Notes: generated by a model from the letters alone, not told the origin. 64,000 bases of DNA from Ulvibacterium marinum (GCF_003626755.1 NZ_RBCJ01000006.1:337477-401476); one strand, 5' to 3'. Shown: positions 1 through 8,942, counted from the stretch's first letter. Numbers and translations: made by a program.

Positions 1-1263
1 TTATTGAACTCCAAAGATGAATACCTTATTTCACCTCCTGGAAGGGTGTATCAATATTCGGATTGGGGGGTTGATTTATTGTCCCTATTGGTAGAGCGCG
101 TATCTGGAGTTTCTTATGAGGAATATGTTGAAAACAATATATTCAAACCACTAAAAATGGACCATTCGTATTTTGGTCCGGCCGAACGAACAAAAGGATA
201 TGACAATGGAACTGAAATCGACACGTATAGCTATAGCTTTTCCGGTTCGGATGGTGTCACATCCAGCGTTACGGACATGCTCAAAATAGTCCGATTGTAT
301 ACCAAGAATGGTAGAAGGGCAAACAAGAAATTTCTGAGCGATGCGGTTGTTGAGGATGCCATCAAAAATCAGTTTGTTGACGCGCCATTGGCCTTTGATA
401 CGGGGATTGGACTCATGTGGGAGGTACTTAAATTGAAGAGCGGACATACCAGGGTTAAAAAGGCAGGTGTGCATGAACCTTTTTATTCTTACATCTTTTT
501 TATTCCCGAGCTTGACACGTCAATTATTATTTGTAGTAACTCCAATTCCAGTAGCGCAATTCATTGGGACAGTTGGGGTAAGTTATATTCTTTTGTGGGT
601 AAAAAGTATAAAGCTTCCAAAAATCATAACGCTAAAAAGGAGAAGGTCAATTATAAAAAAATCATATTGACCGATGATCAATTCAAAAAAATCGAGGGCA
701 CATATAGTACGTCTATCGGAATATTAAACCTTAAGAGAAATGGCAATAAATTTGATGTGGATCTTAAGGCAGAGGATAAAAAAGGGATAGGTGTTCCATA
801 TTCCAATGGTCTAATAAAATTATATGTCAAGGCTTTAGGAGTAAAAGTACATGCTATGGACGTTTTTTGGAAAGAATCAAACGATGAGGTTATAATTGGA
901 GAACAATTTGAAAGTGGTACCAGACACGTTATCGGCTCTAAAATCAACGCTAAAAAGATACCAAATTCATGGAAGAATGCAGTTGGCACCTATAAAGTTG
1001 ACAACTATAGTGAAAATGATTACCAAACTATTGATAATTTGCAGCTGTTGATCAATTCGGATAATGTTCTGGAAATAAGGGGAAGTGCGAAGTTTCCTAG
1101 AGAAATGGAGATACAGTTAGGTTTATCACCAATATCTGATGAATTGGCTATTATTCCGGGATATAATTTTGATTTTTTCGGGGGAGAAACTGTTAAACTG
1201 GAGAAAACGAACGGCATGGACTATTTGACCTTATCAGGATACAAGTTTAAAAGGTTAAAATAA
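1..1263 (+). CDS. Serine hydrolase, class C beta-lactamase fold, 5'-truncated by window edge
   Basis: The frame is open to the first base of the window, so the true start lies upstream. The visible 419 residues begin just before a PGxxYxYSD segment (PGRVYQYSD), which matches the second active-site motif (YxN/YSN) of the beta-lactamase/DD-peptidase-like esterase family; the catalytic SxxK must lie in the missing part. Residues up to about 200 look like the hydrolase domain. The remaining half is beta-rich and resembles the C-terminal lipocalin-like tail often found in these proteins. Likely secreted; the substrate (ester, D-amino-acid peptide or lactam) cannot be told. The next gene, a LytTR regulator, starts 5 bases after the stop, so the two are probably co-transcribed. 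Confidence 0.8.
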   Translation, partial: LLNSKDEYLISPPGRVYQYSDWGVDLLSLLVERVSGVSYEEYVENNIFKPLKMDHSYFGPAERTKGYDNGTEIDTYSYSFSGSDGVTSSVTDMLKIVRLYTKNGRRANKKFLSDAVVEDAIKNQFVDAPLAFDTGIGLMWEVLKLKSGHTRVKKAGVHEPFYSYIFFIPELDTSIIICSNSNSSSAIHWDSWGKLYSFVGKKYKASKNHNAKKEKVNYKKIILTDDQFKKIEGTYSTSIGILNLKRNGNKFDVDLKAEDKKGIGVPYSNGLIKLYVKALGVKVHAMDVFWKESNDEVIIGEQFESGTRHVIGSKINAKKIPNSWKNAVGTYKVDNYSENDYQTIDNLQLLINSDNVLEIRGSAKFPREMEIQLGLSPISDELAIIPGYNFDFFGGETVKLEKTNGMDYLTLSGYKFKRLK

Positions 1264-1268
1264 GGCAC

Positions 1269-2108
1269 ATGGGGAGTAAAGAATCTATGGAAGGTTTAAA
1301 AAAAAGCCAAGACTTGTTATTCAAAAGGCCTTACTTATGGATTATAACGATTTCCATTACTTCCCTTAATTTTTTAATTACGTATGATTTTCAAAAAATT
1401 GATTCCCAATACTTTTATTACTACTTGGTAGATATCCTTACTACTTATTTGATCATCGAATTTTATGCCCTGGGAATTCGAGTTTTAAACAAGAAAATTC
1501 CATTGAATCAGGATTTTATAAAAAGGGTAGCCTACCAACTCACGCTGCATACTTTAAGTGTAATCCTTTTTAGTGTTATTTTAAACGAACTGTTCGATTA
1601 CATCTTTTTTGAAGGGGAAAGACTTTCACTGTCCTTTGTTTTCTATACAAAGGACACCATTGTAGCATTAGTATTTGTTTTGTTTTTTCATGTCATATAT
1701 TTTGCATTGTTCTTTATGTCCAATCAAGAGAATCTAGAATCTTTGAAGATTGTCCCCGAGGTTAAACTAAAGGTAACGGATGCATATGCCACTAAATTCT
1801 TGCACCCTAAAGAGGTAGTTGTTGTTTATTCGTTATTTGGAATCACTTACGTTGTTGGCAGCGATCAAAACAAATACACTTCTGAATTAACATTAAAGGA
1901 ATTTGAAGAAAGGTTGGACGATAGTTTTTTTAGGGCAAACCGAAAATACATTATCTCCCAGGCTAGTATTGATTCATACAAAAGCTCAACAAACGGTAAG
2001 ATAGAGGTAAAGTTAAAAATAATGGGTACTGTAGATTTATCGGAAATTATAATCGTTAGCAGGGATAAGGCTTCTTTTTTTAGGTCCTGGGTGAACAGTT
2101 CTTCCTGA
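1269..2108 (+). CDS. Membrane-anchored LytTR-domain transcriptional regulator
   Basis: 279 residues. The N-terminal half has about four hydrophobic segments (roughly 22-40, 48-70, 90-112, 128-150). The C-terminal part (about 165-275) has LytTR features: a core resembling F-x-R-x-x-R-x-x-I (FFRANRKYIIS) and a closing V-S-R-(x7)-W stretch. LytTR domains bind DNA through a beta fold; a membrane-spanning input module with no receiver or kinase domain suggests direct sensing of an envelope signal. It follows the truncated serine hydrolase closely and precedes a second serine hydrolase by about 420 bases, so regulation of these hydrolases is a reasonable guess, not shown. Confidence 0.85.
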   Translation: MGSKESMEGLKKSQDLLFKRPYLWIITISITSLNFLITYDFQKIDSQYFYYYLVDILTTYLIIEFYALGIRVLNKKIPLNQDFIKRVAYQLTLHTLSVILFSVILNELFDYIFFEGERLSLSFVFYTKDTIVALVFVLFFHVIYFALFFMSNQENLESLKIVPEVKLKVTDAYATKFLHPKEVVVVYSLFGITYVVGSDQNKYTSELTLKEFEERLDDSFFRANRKYIISQASIDSYKSSTNGKIEVKLKIMGTVDLSEIIIVSRDKASFFRSWVNSSS

Positions 2109-2531
2109 TTTAACTATAACCAGACGTACCAAATAGAGATTAAAACTCGTTTTCAAATCTCACAAAACTTGTGTTGGAACCCCGTTTTAAGTCGTGAATA
2201 TCTTAGCTGGAATTACGTATTCGGTCACTTAACGTCTATACTACGATTCATCATTGAATATCTATCGCTTCAGCAAATGATGAACTGTATCTCATCATTC
2301 AAAACGGTTGTCTTATTTAGTTTTACACCCAGTATCAATTAATCAAAAAACAAAATAATGAAGAAAACATTGTTAATTATTCTTAGGTGCTTTACATCCA
2401 TTTGTAGGGCACAATCGGATGGATGGTTTTCAAACCATCCAATATCAATAATGATTGGAAAACACTATACCGTGGCCGCACCCTAATGTAAAAAATCAAT
2501 TCAATCTTATGCATCTTAAATTAAAAAACAA
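2109..2531. other. 423-base spacer with a hairpin and a 42-codon secreted-peptide frame
   Basis: A 9-bp inverted repeat (TTCATCATT at 2247-2255, AATGATGAA at 2276-2284) lies mid-spacer with no T-tract. A short + strand frame at 2358-2486 (42 codons) begins like a signal peptide (MKKTLLIILRC...CRAQ) and then stops; it looks like the 5' remnant of a secreted-protein gene, not a working gene. The 45 bases before the next CDS are A-rich, as is usual for a flavobacterial leader. Confidence 0.35.
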
Positions 2532-3689
2532 ATGAAATCAATAAAATACATTCTGTTAATCGGTTTGGCACTTAACTTAAGTTGTGACAACGACAATGAC
2601 AATGACAATGAATATTCTGAACCAATACATCCTAAGGCATCAAATTTTCAAGACGTATTGGATGAATTCACTTCCAGTGGAATACCAGGGCTTTCAGCTG
2701 TAGTGGTGACTCCTGATGGCATATGGAAAGGTGCTTCAGGTTATGCCAGAATAGAGGACAACACCCCTATGTCCATTGATAATGAAGTTTATTCCGCTAG
2801 CATCGGAAAGACCTTTTGTGCAGTAGCCACACTTTTACTAGTTCAAGATGGATTGATAGCATTGGACGATCCCATTTCCAATCATATTCCTAGTACTACA
2901 CTTCTCGGATTTGAACATACAGATTCAATAACCGTAAGACAATTATTAAATCATACCGGAGGGTTAACTAATTTTGATTGGAACGAAGCGTTTGTATCCG
3001 ATGTTTTAAATGACCCATTAAGCACAAAATCATCGGACTTATTGGATTACGAAAGAGGAAATGCTTTTTACGCTCCCCCAGGGACTGATTTTCACTACTC
3101 CTCAACGGGATATGAACTGTTGGCTGCATTAATAGAGGAGGTAACCGGCAATCATGCAAGGTTTTACAGCGAAAGAATTTTTAAACCCTTAAACCTTCAA
3201 CACACTTTTTACAAAAACGAATTGGAATATCCCCTAACCGATAATTTGGTTAATTCCTATTTTGATCAATTTGATACGAAACAGGTTGAAAATGTGTCTG
3301 AAACCCAAAACCACCTTACCCATATTTTTACGGGATCTGATGGAATAATTTCAACACCTTTGGATTATTATCAATTTTTAAAAGAAATAATGACAGGTTC
3401 CATTTTATCCGACGAAATAAGGTCCGAAATGCTAGATTTTATATCGTTGGGGGGTGATGACTATATTGGATATGGTTTGGGAGTGTGGCAAAGAGATATC
3501 GGTTACGGCATTGCAATTGGACATGATGGGGATGCCATAGGAGCAGGTGCGGATATGTGGTATTTTCCAGATCATGATATCTATATTATTACCGCTACCA
3601 ATGTTGGCACTGTTTTACAGGACACTGAACTAGGAAGGATGTACAATGAATCTTTTTTAATTGCATTGGTCACGGCAGTTTTTGAATGA
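2532..3689 (+). CDS. Lipoprotein serine hydrolase, class C beta-lactamase family
   Basis: 385 residues with a lipoprotein signal ending LNLSC (Cys18), followed by an Asp/Asn linker coded by a short tandem repeat (about 2586-2611). Active-site motifs are complete: S90-x-x-K93 (SIGK), Y189-S-S in place of the usual YxN, and an HxG motif (GHDGDAIG) near residue 330. The PPG before the YSS box and the LLxHTGGL segment are typical of the esterase/DD-peptidase branch. It should sit in the periplasm or on the outer membrane and cleave an ester or peptide bond; the substrate is unknown. It is a distant paralogue of the truncated hydrolase at the left edge. Confidence 0.88.
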   Translation: MKSIKYILLIGLALNLSCDNDNDNDNEYSEPIHPKASNFQDVLDEFTSSGIPGLSAVVVTPDGIWKGASGYARIEDNTPMSIDNEVYSASIGKTFCAVATLLLVQDGLIALDDPISNHIPSTTLLGFEHTDSITVRQLLNHTGGLTNFDWNEAFVSDVLNDPLSTKSSDLLDYERGNAFYAPPGTDFHYSSTGYELLAALIEEVTGNHARFYSERIFKPLNLQHTFYKNELEYPLTDNLVNSYFDQFDTKQVENVSETQNHLTHIFTGSDGIISTPLDYYQFLKEIMTGSILSDEIRSEMLDFISLGGDDYIGYGLGVWQRDIGYGIAIGHDGDAIGAGADMWYFPDHDIYIITATNVGTVLQDTELGRMYNESFLIALVTAVFE

Positions 3690-3727
3690 GGTGTGCTTTT
3701 ATACTTTGGATAAATCACCATGAATTA

Positions 3728-3765
3728 ACAGAAAAGCAAAAAACTAAACTCTTTTGCTTTTCTGT
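3728..3765 (+). terminator. Stem-loop terminator after the serine hydrolase
   Basis: A perfect 14-bp inverted repeat: 3728-3741 pairs with 3752-3765 around a 10-base loop. The 3' arm starts TTTTGCTTTT, but no separate T-tract follows. It lies 39 bases after the hydrolase stop and could also act on transcripts from the opposite strand. Confidence 0.6.
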
Positions 3766-3995
3766 TGTCGCTCCTTTGAAATCAGTGAGTCAGCTAAATT
3801 TTCTTTCAAGAGAATATTGATTTGGCAATTTGTTTCGGTAATACAAATGACAAAAACTAGAACGGTCAAAAATTGTTTTAAAAGAAAGCCAGGACCACTT
3901 GGATCGAGAGCATAGTTAACTACTAGGTCAACAATTAGGACCGGTACTATGGGTTCGATTATCCCCCATTTATCAATATTTTTTAAAAATTCCAT
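3744..3995 (-). pseudogene. Short membrane-protein frame, probably a gene remnant
   Basis: An 83-codon frame with two hydrophobic stretches and a charged C-terminus rich in Lys, Glu and Arg. It resembles the N-terminal membrane part of a LytTR or histidine-kinase-like sensor that ends before any output domain. Its 3' end runs into the terminator hairpin of the convergent gene. It may be a remnant or a small real membrane protein; I do not recognise it. Confidence 0.3.
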
Positions 3996-4017
3996 ACAAA
4001 TTTTGGTAACCTAATCA

Positions 4018-4198
4018 TTAAATATCCATCTCGGCAGTATAAATAACCAAGTCATAATTAAATGAAATGTCAAGAGCAATCAACCGATTACAAGTCTTTA
4101 TTTTATTTAGGACTTCTTCCTTTGTGATTGGAGCAATCTCTTGGGCCGCCCCAAAATAAAAGACGAATATCAACAGCCATCCTCAATATGTACTTCAT
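4018..4198 (-). pseudogene. Frameshifted remnant of a small secreted protein
   Basis: On the - strand, an ATG at 4198 opens a signal-peptide-like start in one frame. The continuation in another frame reads AAQEIAPITKEEVLNK and runs on to a stop at 4018-4020. The two parts differ by one base in phase, so one frameshift joins them. The family is not recognised. Confidence 0.3.
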
Positions 4199-4437
4199 CC
4201 TAATAACTATTTTGAACGAAATTAGAGCAACAAAATGGCCTATACCATAACCAATGTTACTATAAGGGAATCGGTGATTCAAGAAGATGGCCTATAAACG
4301 GTTCTAATGATCCGGTTTTCAAACTTTAAACATTTGAATATCCATAACCATTAATTAATATATTTTTATAATCTAATACTTATAGTTTTGTAATATAATT
4401 CTTATATTTCCTTTTATTAATTTAAAGGACTTTTGTG
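4199..4437 (+). promoter_or_regulatory. A+T-rich upstream region of the glycosyltransferase, possible -7 box
   Basis: TAGTTTTG at 4383-4390 matches the Bacteroidota -7 consensus TAnnTTTG, and an A-rich ribosome-binding stretch (TTTAAAGGA) lies just before the start. No good -33 TTG is at the expected distance, so the promoter call is tentative. The rest shows nothing recognisable. Confidence 0.3.
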
Positions 4438-5475
4438 ATGCTTTTGAGTATTGTCATTCCTGTTCACAATGCATCTTCCTATTTAAAAAGGTGTTTAGAT
4501 TCTATAATTCATCAAAGCTATCGGCAAATAGAGATAATCCTAGTGGATGATTTTTCTACAGATGATTCTTTAGCTATGATTCGCGAATATGAGGAAAAGG
4601 ATAATCGTGTCAAGGTGTTTTGTAACCCAAGAAATTGTCGTGCTGGATATACCCGTAACAAGGGTTTGAGAGAAGCTACAGGGGCATATGTTTGGTTCGT
4701 TGATGCCGATGACTGGATACCCCAAGGAGCCATATCCGGATTGGTCCGGCATTTGAACAATTCCCCGAAGGATGTGGATCTATTGGTCATGGGGTATACG
4801 GACAACTTTGGAGATGCTTATGTGAAATTTGAGAAAAAAACACGACTCCCTCGAAATTTAGGGAGAAACGAGCAGGCCATGCTCAATTTTCTAAACCTTA
4901 CCAAAGGTTTTTTTAGTTACCCCTTCCTGTACCTATATTCACAGCAGTTGCTCCTACGGCACCAAATACTATTTCCGGAGAATGTGTATTATGAGGACAT
5001 TTCTTTTGTCGCAATGGCCGTTCATCATGCAAAAAACATCGAGATTTACTCACAGTCTTCCTATAATTATAATTGTGAGCCGCACAACTCCATAACAAGG
5101 ACCTATTCCAAGGAAAAAATTAGGGATATTATTTCAGCCTACGATAGGTTGTATGAATTTTTGGCTTCCGAGGGACTTATTGAAAAATATAATGATCAAT
5201 ACCTAATGCGTTTTCTTTTACATGGTCTGGGGGCTTGTTTTCAAATGTATTATCAGCTCGATAAAGAGGATCAAAAGGACAATGCACTTAAGGAATTGTT
5301 ACAATCTTATTTGGTTTCGGATATACTTTCTGACGAAAGCATAATTTATGTTTCTCGGTTAATTGAGGCAATCGATGTTAATGAGGCACTTACAAAGGCC
5401 TATCATAGATTAAAACTTGACTTTCTGTGTGATACAAAGAAAAATTGGGTCTATAGTCAGGTAAGTCTCAAGTAA
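4438..5475 (+). CDS. Family 2 glycosyltransferase
   Basis: 345 residues from the ATG; a GTG immediately upstream is also in frame. The N-terminal GT-A fold is clear: LSIVIPVHN at the start, a VDD motif near residue 38, and the nucleotide-sugar/metal motif DADDW near residue 90. Proteins of this type move a sugar from a nucleotide donor to a glycan, lipid or protein acceptor at the cytoplasmic membrane face. The C-terminal third lacks membrane segments, so it is a soluble or peripheral transferase. It stands alone with no polysaccharide operon beside it. A role in capsule, LPS or glycosylation of the nearby peptide product are all open. Confidence 0.88.
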   Translation: MLLSIVIPVHNASSYLKRCLDSIIHQSYRQIEIILVDDFSTDDSLAMIREYEEKDNRVKVFCNPRNCRAGYTRNKGLREATGAYVWFVDADDWIPQGAISGLVRHLNNSPKDVDLLVMGYTDNFGDAYVKFEKKTRLPRNLGRNEQAMLNFLNLTKGFFSYPFLYLYSQQLLLRHQILFPENVYYEDISFVAMAVHHAKNIEIYSQSSYNYNCEPHNSITRTYSKEKIRDIISAYDRLYEFLASEGLIEKYNDQYLMRFLLHGLGACFQMYYQLDKEDQKDNALKELLQSYLVSDILSDESIIYVSRLIEAIDVNEALTKAYHRLKLDFLCDTKKNWVYSQVSLK

Positions 5476-5567
5476 ATTCTTCAATTTGATTTTGGATTTG
5501 CTGCGGCGTGAAGAAAGGTCATAAAAGATTAGGCCTTTTACTGCGGTTGTGCGTATGAAAACTTATC

Positions 5568-5617
5568 GAAAATAAAAGCTGCATGAAAAATGTCATACTA
5601 ACAGTATTTCATGCAGC
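5568..5617 (-). terminator. Rho-independent terminator of the peptide precursor gene
   Basis: An 11-bp perfect stem (5578-5588 with 5607-5617). Read on the - strand it is followed by TTTTATTTT. It lies 14 bases after the stop codon of the Cys-rich precursor gene. Confidence 0.75.
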
Positions 5618-5630
5618 CGTCGATTAAATA

Positions 5631-5828
5631 TTAATAAGGACCTTGGCAACAAGTACTACAAAAAGTATTTGGAGAACCAAGAAAAACCTGTTGTCTACAT
5701 CCTGTGGAACAAGTAGGGTCAACAGAGCAGCTACCTACCGGTGTACCGCCTACAACAGTTTTCAATTCTTCGGATTGAAGTAGATTGTCAACTTTTAGAT
5801 CCAACCCCCTAAAACTTAAATTTTTCAT
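5631..5828 (-). CDS. Double-glycine-leader Cys-rich peptide precursor (RiPP/bacteriocin-like)
   Basis: 65 residues. A charged, amphipathic leader (about 1-28) ends in L-K-T-V-V-G-G (Gly27-Gly28), the double-glycine processing signature. The remainder is a 37-residue core with six cysteines (34, 40, 44, 57, 60, 61), several Gly/Pro/Ser/Thr and few charges. This is the build of Bacteroidota GG-leader natural product precursors. The gene lies 120 bases downstream of a membrane thiol-oxidase protein on the same strand and has its own terminator. I infer a secreted peptide whose cysteines are oxidised to disulfides. No modifying cyclase, protease or dedicated ABC exporter is next to it. Function (antimicrobial, signal) is unknown. 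Confidence 0.75.
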   Translation of the reverse strand: MKNLSFRGLDLKVDNLLQSEELKTVVGGTPVGSCSVDPTCSTGCRQQVFLGSPNTFCSTCCQGPY

Positions 5829-5890
5829 TCGGTAAAACTTTAAAATTTATATTTGTCTTGAACAGTTAAGGACACTCAAGGTTTATGTCC

Positions 5891-5950
5891 ATTCTTCGCG
5901 AAAGAATATTGTTCTTGGCCCAAAGTTCTTCTTTGGGCCTTTTTCTTTTT
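5891..5950 (+). terminator. Two adjacent hairpins; the second has a + strand T-tract
   Basis: A small hairpin (ATTCTT 5891-5896, AAGAAT 5902-5907) is followed by a 9-bp G+C-rich stem, GGCCCAAAG 5917-5925 with CTTTGGGCC 5931-5939, then TTTTTCTTTTT. The T-tract is on the + strand although both neighbouring genes are on the - strand. Read on the - strand, the stem sits just after the stop of the VKOR-fusion gene and could still pause or process its transcript. Confidence 0.6.
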
Positions 5951-7541
5951 ATCCCAGGATTTCCTTTAAATCTTTTGCATTATAGTATTCCATAGGCAAT
6001 TCATAACCATTTATGAAAAGGGTAGGTGTATGGGCGATTTTCTCTTTTTTGCACCAACCGTACATAGCCTCTATTTTCGCGTCCTGTTGGGCAAGCTCTC
6101 CGTTCAATGGATATTTAAGGGCGAAGGCATTATAGTCCTTTTTTGGAGCACTGTACCAATTATCCAAGGCCTGTTGAGTTCTAAGTTCGTTGCCTTGATC
6201 ATTTATGGCCAATAAATGCCTTACGGGTTTTGCCCTATTGTCCACATGGTTTGTGGATGCCGTAAACAATATCTGTAAATTAATTTTACCCCTGTTTACC
6301 AATTCCTCCAGATGGGGATGGGCGGTGGCACAAGGTCCACAATAGGGATTACATACTTTAATGATGTCATATTCGGCCGTATTTCTTTTTAATGAAATTC
6401 CCAATCCATTGGGAGCTGTTTCTATTTTCCGAGAAGCAGCAAGTAAACTTGATAGAACCTTGGGATTATTCTTGATTTTTTTGAACCCCCTTTTGTACAA
6501 ATTCGTTTCCCTTTCCTTATCCAATAGGGGCTTAACAAATTTCCAGAGCAATATAGGTACAATGAGTAGGATGCCAAGTACAGGCAAAGTTTGTAGGACT
6601 ATAGGATTTTCATAGAAACCGGCAGCATGTCCCAAAATGATCTCTGTGATAAGAATAACCTGTATACCTATACAAAATTTACACCACTGCCCTATAATCA
6701 TTCCTTGGTAATATGCCGATATCAATAGTATGGGAAACGTTGAAAAACTAAAAAAAGTCAAAATGGCCAAGGACGACATCGAAAATTCCTGTATTGGAAG
6801 ATACAGGAAAGTGGCGAAAAAATAGGAGAGGCCCAATACACCTAGGCTCAGGGATCCATTAAAAAGTCGGGCATGTTTTGAGTTCAATACCGCATGGCAA
6901 TCCACCTTTTTACCTCCCGAACAAAGAGCTTGCAGTTTTGGGTTGTACTGGTCAACCTCAAACCATAATAACGCCGCCCCAACAAGCAATCCACCAACTT
7001 TAAGCAAGGTATAGACCAATGTGTAAACAATGTTTTCCGGTTTCGCTGTTATATCGGAATTGAAAAGGGTATTCGAGACCCAAATTATGAGAAGTAGAAG
7101 GAGCAATGCGCTAAGGGATTGTGCTAGTCTAATCGATGATAGTTTTTTATCTATTCCAGGCTCGCTTATAGTTTCGGTCTTATCTACCAACAAGCATATC
7201 CCGGTCCATTTTTTCAAAAAGCTTTCCTTTGATTCGTGCTTTAGCGTATTTGAATCATCATAAAAAGAAACGGAATCCTCCATACAGCGGTTCAATACCC
7301 AGAAAACCGGGCTCTCCTCCTTTTTAACCTGTACAATACAGGGTAGGGGAAGTTCCGGTAACCGGGTCTTATCTATCTTAGCGGACAAATTCTTCAGACT
7401 ATACGTGTTTAATGCATCGGATACGGCCAATAGACTGGTATGATCAGGATGGGAAAGTATGGTATCCTCTATATGGGACTTGGTATTTCTAACCTGTAGT
7501 AAGTCCAGAATTTTGCGGGTAACGAATACTGTGTTGTTCAT
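5949..7541 (-). CDS. C39-like / VKOR / thioredoxin fusion membrane protein
   Basis: 530 residues in three parts. Residues 1-125 have the C39 peptidase fold signature (HPDHTSLLAVSDAL near 31-44), but I see no N-terminal catalytic Cys and no catalytic His in the 75-95 segment, so it is probably a non-cutting leader-binding domain. Residues 135-345 are a VKOR-type membrane thiol oxidase with loop cysteines 207 and 215 and the quinone-side pair C287-x-x-C290. Residues 350-530 are a thioredoxin/DsbA-like domain with C401-G-P-C404, an extra Cys397 and the cis-Pro loop near 506 (HTPTLF). Such fusions pass electrons from substrate thiols to quinone and make disulfides in the periplasm. Its neighbour, a six-Cys double-glycine peptide, is the obvious substrate candidate. 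Confidence 0.85.
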   Translation of the reverse strand: MNNTVFVTRKILDLLQVRNTKSHIEDTILSHPDHTSLLAVSDALNTYSLKNLSAKIDKTRLPELPLPCIVQVKKEESPVFWVLNRCMEDSVSFYDDSNTLKHESKESFLKKWTGICLLVDKTETISEPGIDKKLSSIRLAQSLSALLLLLLIIWVSNTLFNSDITAKPENIVYTLVYTLLKVGGLLVGAALLWFEVDQYNPKLQALCSGGKKVDCHAVLNSKHARLFNGSLSLGVLGLSYFFATFLYLPIQEFSMSSLAILTFFSFSTFPILLISAYYQGMIIGQWCKFCIGIQVILITEIILGHAAGFYENPIVLQTLPVLGILLIVPILLWKFVKPLLDKERETNLYKRGFKKIKNNPKVLSSLLAASRKIETAPNGLGISLKRNTAEYDIIKVCNPYCGPCATAHPHLEELVNRGKINLQILFTASTNHVDNRAKPVRHLLAINDQGNELRTQQALDNWYSAPKKDYNAFALKYPLNGELAQQDAKIEAMYGWCKKEKIAHTPTLFINGYELPMEYYNAKDLKEILG

Positions 7542-7800
7542 AAAAAATTATAGTCTAAATAGTATGATAAAAGAAAGTAATTTCTTGTTAAATATAGTGA
7601 ATTGCAAAAACAACTTTTGTTAAATCCGAAAAAGATTTATCACATCAGAATATGCGTGAACTATTGGATACAATTGGGCCCTAGGTGATAGTGGATTTGG
7701 AATTGATGTAACGATTTTTAAGGGCGTTATTTGAAGGACAATTAACATGTCCACGCATACATTATGATTTTTTTAACACCGTAACTTAAATCGATTGTTT

Positions 7801-7808
7801 TAGATTTG
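7801..7808 (+). promoter_or_regulatory. Possible -7 promoter element before the small His/Cys protein
   Basis: TAGATTTG matches TAnnTTTG exactly. It lies only 6 bases before the GTG start at 7815, which would make the transcript nearly leaderless, or indicate a downstream start such as the ATG at about 7860. Confidence 0.3.
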
Positions 7809-7814
7809 TAAATT

Positions 7815-8117
7815 GTGAAAGGTTCGTTAAAGCATATAAGTGTATTCTTCCTTGTTGGCATGTTGTTTGCCAAGATAACCGCTTTTCACGTCTATGAGCA
7901 TCATGATGTTGAAAATGATACGGTGGACCAATGCGAACTTTGTATTTTGGCCATCGACAATCAGCAGTCAGAAACCACCTCGTTTTCTTTTGTTGCACTT
8001 GATCAACCTTCTTTCTTATGGGATTATGAACCGAGGGTATTCTTCTCTAGTATTCAGATTCCCAAGACACAACTGGAATCCCATCATTGCTCCAGGCCCC
8101 CGCCTTCAGTCATTTAG
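7815..8117 (+). CDS. Small His/Cys-rich envelope protein, DUF2946-like
   Basis: 100 residues from a GTG start. An N-terminal hydrophobic segment is followed by HVYEHHDVE, then a CELC motif, and the C-terminus ends CSRPPPSVI. This order (signal or membrane segment, His cluster, C-x-x-C, terminal Arg-x-Pro-Pro) resembles DUF2946-type proteins, which commonly lie upstream of metal-related TonB receptors. A second copy of the same plan lies at 8974-9306. I infer metal binding in the periplasm or membrane. It opens the metal-handling locus that runs to about 25 kb. Confidence 0.6.
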   Translation: MKGSLKHISVFFLVGMLFAKITAFHVYEHHDVENDTVDQCELCILAIDNQQSETTSFSFVALDQPSFLWDYEPRVFFSSIQIPKTQLESHHCSRPPPSVI

Positions 8118-8315
8118 TCAACTCTTTCCTTGTCTTTTTATCTTGATAAGATAAGACGTTGATTTCTTGGTGTTTCACTAAGATTTTATAGCAATACTAC
8201 TTTCCAAATTCAAATCAAATTTTGATAGTTGGCATCCAAAGGTTAAAGTAGTTGTATTCTTAAATCCAAGATTTTACTAAAAACGATTAACTCTAATATC
8301 CTTATAATTATTACT

Positions 8316-8909
8316 ATGAAAACAATTAAATTCTTATCGGCTTTGGCCTTAACGGGCTTTGTTTTAACCTCTTGTTCGGATGACGACGATGCTCCGGATC
8401 CTGTAAATGAAGAAGAGACCATTACAACTATGACGGTTACTATGGTTCCGCAAGGCGGCGGTACTACCGTAACTTTGATTTCTCGGGATTTGGATGGTGA
8501 CGGCCCTGATGCACCGGATATTGACATTTCGGGAAGTCTTGCGGAAAACACCATTTATGACGGTGGGATAGTTTTATTGAACGAGACAGAAACACCGGCG
8601 GAAAACGTCAATGAAGAAATTGAGGGAGAGGCTGCCGAACATCAGTTCTTTTTCGTGGTGGGGGGAGCATTGAATGCCACAACCGCTTACGGCGATGACG
8701 AATCGGATTACGTATCCGAGGAGACGGGAGAAAATTTCACGACCACAAATCCAGTAGGAATTGTGTTTACCCTTACTACCACCGATGCAAGCTCGGGAAC
8801 CTTGGCGGTAACATTGCGCCACGAGCCCAAAAAACCCAATGATGGTTCTTTGGCCGATGCCGGGGGAGAGACCGACATCACCCAGACGTTCAGTTTGACC
8901 ATCGAATAA
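8316..8909 (+). CDS. Secreted lipoprotein of the metal locus
   Basis: 197 residues with lipoprotein signal VLTSC (Cys20) followed by DDDD. The rest is beta-rich and acidic, with a repeated-strand pattern (TMTMVPQGGGTTVTL...DGDG) and an EAAEHQFFF segment that could contribute a metal ligand. Homologues, as I recall them, carry a generic type 1 periplasmic-binding-fold label in flavobacteria, but the protein is much too short for a full binding protein. It lies between two paralogous His/Cys proteins and is followed by its own terminator. A role in metal capture at the outer membrane is inferred from context only. Confidence 0.65.
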   Translation: MKTIKFLSALALTGFVLTSCSDDDDAPDPVNEEETITTMTVTMVPQGGGTTVTLISRDLDGDGPDAPDIDISGSLAENTIYDGGIVLLNETETPAENVNEEIEGEAAEHQFFFVVGGALNATTAYGDDESDYVSEETGENFTTTNPVGIVFTLTTTDASSGTLAVTLRHEPKKPNDGSLADAGGETDITQTFSLTIE

Positions 8910-8942
8910 GGACGGGTTTTCCGTCTATATCTAATTAAAACT

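Noticed and set aside
2584..2612. Tandem GACAAT repeats
   Set aside because: They code for the Asp/Asn linker behind the lipoprotein Cys and need no further explanation.
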